Source of the DNA: Nitrososphaerota archaeon
GTDB lineage: Archaea > Thermoproteota > Nitrososphaeria > Nitrososphaerales > Nitrosopumilaceae
Direction of reading: 5' to 3'
Assembly (NCBI GenBank): GCA_028867755.1
Contig: JAGWFT010000001.1
Location: 474,727 to 538,726, forward strand
Length of the DNA: 64,000 nucleotides
The notes below the pieces were generated by a model that was given only the letters and a program-made list of their open reading frames with translations, was not told where the DNA came from and searched no databases. Positions 60,218-64,000 of this stretch are shown here, one piece after another (position 1 is the stretch's first letter; every line of letters starts with the position of its first letter). The translations under genes were made by a program, and so were the position numbers.

Positions 60218-61168
60218 TCAAGAATAACTTAACCCATTAAAGTCTACTTTTGCAATAAAACAGTCACTATTTTTTTTTAAATTTTCTAGTGTAGTACTTG
60301 CATTAGATTCATCCACCAGAGAAATTATGCATCCTCCTCCGCCAGCGCCAGTTATTTTAGCCCCATATGACGTTTTTGATGCTTCTTTTATCAGTAGATC
60401 CAGCTTGTCTGTTGACACATTTATTTTCTCTAACAATTTCTGATTTTTTGCCATTAATGAACCAAGTTTGTTTAGGTCATCTTCTTTCAAAGCTGACAAT
60501 GCATTAGTCACTAATTCGTTTTCTTGCTCACACATTTTTGTAAACATCACTTCGTTATCATTTTTGAATTTTCTTACATTTAGTACAACTTCTCTTGTAT
60601 TGTGAACTTGATTTGAGTTTGCTATTATAAAACTAAGATTATTTTTTGAATCGATTTTTTCAAATCCATTTTTACCATACAGCATTAGTCCACCAAATGT
60701 AGAGATGGAAGAATCTGCACCTGATACATCTTCAAATATGATACGTTCAGATTCTATAGCTCTTTTTAGAATCTGCTCCTTTGATTTTTTATTAAATAAT
60801 CCAGTAACTGATGCTGTCACAGCAACGCATGCAGCTGAAGAAGAACCAAGACCTATTCCAGCAGGAATCTCTGAGCTCAGGATTATCTCCATACCTATCT
60901 TTTCATTAAATTCTTTCAGAGTTTCTTTTACTATGTGAAAAAAAGGCCTCATAAATCTAATAGGTATTGAATTAAGATCGGACAATGCGTCTAAGTCGAT
61001 CTCTGCGTCTCCAAGCTCTGATTTTATACGTATTTTTGGCTCATCTAAAAATTTAGAAGTTGCTGTAATTCTCTTGTCAATGGAACAAAGTATTGCTTTT
61101 ACTCCATATACAACAAAATGCTCTCCAAAAAGAATCACCTTACCTGGGGCTGATGCTATTGATCTCAT
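60218..61168 (-). CDS. mvk: Mevalonate kinase
   Basis: 316 residues. GHMP-kinase landmarks: APGKVILFGEHFVV (with the metal or substrate contacts), GIGLGSSSAACVAVTA (ATP loop) and KITGAGGGGCIISL. It phosphorylates mevalonate, feeding the pathway that ends with the IPK and prenyl synthase encoded downstream. The ATG overlaps the MEMO stop (ATGA). Confidence 0.93.
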   Translation of the reverse strand: MRSIASAPGKVILFGEHFVVYGVKAILCSIDKRITATSKFLDEPKIRIKSELGDAEIDLDALSDLNSIPIRFMRPFFHIVKETLKEFNEKIGMEIILSSEIPAGIGLGSSSAACVAVTASVTGLFNKKSKEQILKRAIESERIIFEDVSGADSSISTFGGLMLYGKNGFEKIDSKNNLSFIIANSNQVHNTREVVLNVRKFKNDNEVMFTKMCEQENELVTNALSALKEDDLNKLGSLMAKNQKLLEKINVSTDKLDLLIKEASKTSYGAKITGAGGGGCIISLVDESNASTTLENLKKNSDCFIAKVDFNGLSYS

Positions 61169-62001
61169 GAAAAAATTATCGATGCATATCCTACCACTGA
61201 GTTTTTCTCACCTGTTACATCTCCACTGGTCGCATACTTTACCAGCGTGCCCTTAGTGGCACCTAGTTCTTTGCAGGCTATGATGGTAGAAGCTATCGCT
61301 CCATATCCGCATGCACTCACTTGATTTTTTTGTAGAATTCTATAAAATTCATCAGTATTCATTCCCAATATGGGCTCGATCAAAGATTTATCTTGTTTGT
61401 ATGCAAATTCATTTTCTTCATAATGCGTAAAATCAGAGGAACCAACTATTACAGTTTTTTTATCTTTGGATATCTTTGATACTGCCATACCAATTTCTTT
61501 TGCTGCATCATGACTTTGATTTATCAGAATTATGGGAAGTATCTTAAATTTATGAGAATAGATTTCTTGTAGCATTGGAACTTGCACTTCAAGGCTGTGA
61601 TCTCTTGTATGTGAGAAAAAATCCAGTTCTATATTCTTTGATATCTTGTTAATCTCAATAGCTGTGTGGGTATCAACCTCAACATCTCCAAGCGGGGTTC
61701 TCCACAATCCATCTTTCATTGCAGCTATGTCGCAACCTATTCCCCAGTGATTTGGCCCTATGATTATCACAAGATCTGGTCTTAGTGAAGAGATTGCATA
61801 ATAAGAATTTGCAGCAATTGGACCAGAATACATGTATCCGGCATGAGGTACAATGACTCCAATTATGTTTTCATCATTTGTTGAAGGGGGTAATTTTCCA
61901 GGACCAAAATTGTGCAGGAAACACTCTCTGATATTTGATCTTAATTCTTGTTGTGCTTTTGGATAGAACATTCCAGCTACAGCTGGTGTTCTTATCTGCA
62001 T
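61165..62001 (-). CDS. MEMO1 family protein (AmmeMemoRadiSam B)
   Basis: 278 residues. MEMO/dioxygenase-like fold with RTPAVAGMFYP, IVPHAGYMYSGP, IGPNHWG, TRDHSLEVQVPML, GSSDFTHYE and ACGYGAI, the conserved His and Cys residues of the metal-like site. The family is conserved next to rps2 and mevalonate kinase in archaea, yet its activity is unsettled; in some genomes it accompanies a radical SAM and AMMECR1 protein. ATG start at 62001, 5 bases after rps2. Confidence 0.93.
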   Translation of the reverse strand: MQIRTPAVAGMFYPKAQQELRSNIRECFLHNFGPGKLPPSTNDENIIGVIVPHAGYMYSGPIAANSYYAISSLRPDLVIIIGPNHWGIGCDIAAMKDGLWRTPLGDVEVDTHTAIEINKISKNIELDFFSHTRDHSLEVQVPMLQEIYSHKFKILPIILINQSHDAAKEIGMAVSKISKDKKTVIVGSSDFTHYEENEFAYKQDKSLIEPILGMNTDEFYRILQKNQVSACGYGAIASTIIACKELGATKGTLVKYATSGDVTGEKNSVVGYASIIFS

Positions 62002-62005
62002 TGTA

Positions 62006-62677
62006 TTATTGCCTCTGATTTCTCATTCTCAAAGGCGGAATTCTCTCGGATTCTTCTTCTAATTCTTCCTCGGTTATTTTAGTTTCAAAGTCATCTATTT
62101 GATATTTCATTGATTCATCAGTTTTTAGATCTCCTTTTTGCAATAGTATCTCTCTAGCTAATAACCAATAGATTGCAGCAAGAGACTTTCTACCTCTGTT
62201 GTTTGCAGGTAGGACTAAATCCACCTTGGATGTGACATTGTCCGTATTTGCAATTGCGATAACTGGTATGCCGGCATTTGTAGCTTCCAAAACTGCTTGT
62301 TCATCTACTTGAGGATCTGATACTAAAACTAACTCTGGCTCAATGTAATATGGCAAAAGAGGATTTGTTAAAGTGCCAGGCATAAATCTTCCAAGCATGG
62401 GGGTAGCACCTGTTAGTTCACAAAATTTTTCAATTGGTGTGCTTGCATATTCCCTTCCTGAACAAATGAATACTTTTGAGATATTTGCTCTATTGATAAA
62501 TTTAGCAGCTGTTTGAATACGAGATAATGTTTTCTTACTATCTATAATGTAAAGACCCTCGTTTGTTGCCTTTGTAATAAAAGGTATCATGAATTTTGTT
62601 TTTACTTGAGTACCTACTCTTATTCCTGTAGACAAGACATACTTTTCCATGTGTTCGAATTCTTCTTGCTTGCTCAT
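62006..62677 (-). CDS. rps2: 30S ribosomal protein uS2
   Basis: 223 residues with the archaeal uS2 pattern: GTQVKTKFM, YIIDSKKTLSRIQTAAKFI, ELVLVSDPQVDEQAVLEA, PVIAIANTDNVTSKVDLVLPANNRGRKSLAAIYWLLA. The C-terminal 30 residues are acidic and probably disordered. In the conserved archaeal order rpoN-eno-rps2-MEMO-mvk. Confidence 0.97.
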   Translation of the reverse strand: MSKQEEFEHMEKYVLSTGIRVGTQVKTKFMIPFITKATNEGLYIIDSKKTLSRIQTAAKFINRANISKVFICSGREYASTPIEKFCELTGATPMLGRFMPGTLTNPLLPYYIEPELVLVSDPQVDEQAVLEATNAGIPVIAIANTDNVTSKVDLVLPANNRGRKSLAAIYWLLAREILLQKGDLKTDESMKYQIDDFETKITEEELEEESERIPPLRMRNQRQ

Positions 62678-62686
62678 GACGTGTTC

Positions 62687-63925
62687 TTAAATCTCGGCCA
62701 TTCCACGTATTAAATCATACTCTGAGATACGCAGTAACTCATTTAGTTTAGCTATTCTTTCTCCGCCTACTACACCTATCTTTAACATCTTAGATTTTGT
62801 AGCAATTCCAATATGTGATATGTGAGAATCAGAAGATTCCCCAGATCGATGAGATGTGATTAATTTTATATTGTTCTTGGATGCTTCCTTTGCAAATTCA
62901 ATAGCATCATAAAGACTTCCTGCTTGATTTACCTTTAAAATAGCTGCATTACACGCTTTTTTCTTTACTGCATTCTTTAAAATCTCAGTATTTGTTACTA
63001 AAAGATCGTCTCCAACTATCAAGACTTTTGGAAATCTTTCTGTCAAGATAGACATCTCATCAAAAGCCTCTTCATGAACAGCATCTTCAGCATAAGCTAG
63101 TTTGTATTTCTTTATTATTTCAGAAACAAAATCAATTTGTTCTTCTGGTGTATTCTCAAAGCCTGCTCGATTATAGACATATTTCTTCCTACTTTCGTTC
63201 CATTGTGTAGTTGAAGCAAAATCAACTCCTAATGAGACCTCTTTTCCTAATGTAAATCCTAATTGCTCGCAGGCTTTGGCAGAGAGTTCCAAAGCTTCAT
63301 CATTATCAAGTTTTGGAGCCCATCCACCCTCGTCACCTCTACCATTTGTGAACCCTGTATCTTTTTTTGCTAGTATTTTCCCAAGTTCTTTATGTACTGC
63401 AAAATTAACTTCAATGGCATCTCTTATTGTTTTTGAGCCAGTAGCACAAACCAATATTTCTTGAATGTCTGGTGTACCAGGACCTGCATGAGCCCCTCCT
63501 CCTAAAATATTGCCTAGAGGAAAAGGAAATCTAAGATCAGAATCTTTGGTTAATAATTTGAATATTGGAATTCCTTCTGATTTTGATGCGGCATCTATTG
63601 ATGCTATGGTAAGAGAAAATGCAACTGAGCCTCCAATTTTTGAATAATTGGGAGTTGAATCTATTGTTCTTAATGTTTCATGAATAGATTTTAAATTGGA
63701 AGGATCAAGACCAATAAACTTTTTCTCATTTGTCTTTAAGATCTCAAGACTTTTCTCAGGTTTGTTATCTGGAAAACTCATTGCTTCATGCTTTCCTACG
63801 CTTGCACCAGATGATGCACAAACTCTTCCTATGTGTTTGGTGTCAGTAATGACATCTATTTCAATTGTCTTGCTTCCTCTGCTGTTGTAGAGTAATCTCC
63901 CCTTTAATGATGTAATCCGTGCCAT
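62687..63925 (-). CDS. eno: Enolase
   Basis: 412 residues. Conserved sites: GAHAGPGTPDIQEI, GDEGGWAP, DDLLVTN and the LITSHRSGESSDSHISHI loop, with the catalytic lysine in AAILKVNQAGS. It interconverts 2-phosphoglycerate and phosphoenolpyruvate; it is slightly shorter than the usual 415-430 residues. The ATG is 1 base from the rpoN stop. Confidence 0.96.
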   Translation of the reverse strand: MARITSLKGRLLYNSRGSKTIEIDVITDTKHIGRVCASSGASVGKHEAMSFPDNKPEKSLEILKTNEKKFIGLDPSNLKSIHETLRTIDSTPNYSKIGGSVAFSLTIASIDAASKSEGIPIFKLLTKDSDLRFPFPLGNILGGGAHAGPGTPDIQEILVCATGSKTIRDAIEVNFAVHKELGKILAKKDTGFTNGRGDEGGWAPKLDNDEALELSAKACEQLGFTLGKEVSLGVDFASTTQWNESRKKYVYNRAGFENTPEEQIDFVSEIIKKYKLAYAEDAVHEEAFDEMSILTERFPKVLIVGDDLLVTNTEILKNAVKKKACNAAILKVNQAGSLYDAIEFAKEASKNNIKLITSHRSGESSDSHISHIGIATKSKMLKIGVVGGERIAKLNELLRISEYDLIRGMAEI

Positions 63926-63926
63926 T

Positions 63927-64000
63927 CTATTCTAGCTCGGATTGAACTTCTTGCTCCCTTCTCCTTATTGCTTCGTAAAATGGAATGACCTGATGAATTG
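63927..64000 (-). CDS. rpoN: RNA polymerase subunit RpoN (Rpb10), C-terminal end only
   Basis: Read on the minus strand from the window edge to TAG at 63929-63927, the frame ends QVIPFYEAIRRREQEVQSELE. This looks like the C-terminal helix of archaeal RpoN, a small zinc-bundle subunit of RNA polymerase, and the order rpoN-eno-rps2 is the standard archaeal one. The zinc-binding cysteines and start are outside the window. Confidence 0.75.
   Translation of the reverse strand, partial: IHQVIPFYEAIRRREQEVQSELE

Noticed and set aside
1-64000. CRISPR arrays, insertion sequences, integrase or phage genes
   Set aside because: No regularly spaced repeats, transposase or integrase motifs, or terminal inverted repeats were seen on reading both strands.

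Overview
This 64 kb window is a gene-dense, AT-rich archaeal chromosome segment. It most resembles an ammonia-oxidising-type member of the Nitrososphaerota (Thaumarchaeota). The pointers are archaeal information-processing genes (GatD/GatE, pelota, uL2, uS2, RpoN, Kae1/Bud32, archaeosine TGT, aCPSF2, SRP RNA with an Alu domain), a tetraether-synthase-like radical SAM enzyme, F420-linked reductase, a b6-type cytochrome b / Rieske / cupredoxin set, frequent TTG starts, and many promoters whose TATA box lies about 25-33 bases before the start codon (leaderless transcripts). No mobile elements, CRISPR arrays or phage genes were seen. The genus assignment is inference.

Layout. 1-15 kb: DnaJ tail, a HAD-like phosphatase, tRNA-Leu, gatD-gatE, cdc48, uL2, acylphosphatase, SRP RNA, a tRNA-thiolation enzyme, a site-2 protease, cutA, pelota, a probable C/D box sRNA, a YjbQ protein, a 51-residue cysteine-rich protein, and a DtxR/TrmB regulator pair divergent from the tetraether-synthase-like gene (15.2-16.9 kb). 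16.9-25.7 kb: a surface-glycan island with two paralogous GT4 glycosyltransferases, a GT2, a three-gene set for a UDP-2-acetamido-2,6-dideoxy-L-hexose, two tandem two-TM proteins of unknown function, a methyltransferase and a shortened UDP-sugar-dehydrogenase relative. 25.7-32.1 kb: mtnA, a SufT-PqqD fusion, tRNA-Arg(TCG), a methyltransferase, an aminotransferase, F420/FMN redox genes and a histidine phosphatase.

32.2-41.7 kb is an envelope and respiration block: an anchored beta-sandwich protein, a 1418-residue pyrolysin-like subtilase, Rieske protein, cytochrome b, cupredoxin and exported proteins. 41.7-53.3 kb holds tRNA-Arg(TCT), Ogg1, aCPSF2, a ferredoxin, archaeosine TGT, an AK6-type kinase, a YchF-like GTPase, Kae1, Bud32, a HAM1 pyrophosphatase, the wybutosine enzyme Taw1, an alcohol dehydrogenase and tRNA-His; it is strongly weighted to tRNA modification. 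53.3-64 kb is largely one minus-strand series: rpoN (cut by the edge), eno, rps2, MEMO, mevalonate kinase, isopentenyl phosphate kinase, an IDI-like Nudix protein, prenyl synthase, GluRS and an FAH-family protein. This links isoprenoid supply to ribosome and RNA polymerase genes.

Most interesting leads: the C/D box sRNA at 13134-13194; the IDI homologue whose catalytic cysteine position is alanine; the SufT-PqqD fusion; the tandem membrane proteins and truncated dehydrogenase in the glycan island; the regulator pair facing the tetraether-synthase gene; and unusual base identities in the two tRNA-Arg genes.
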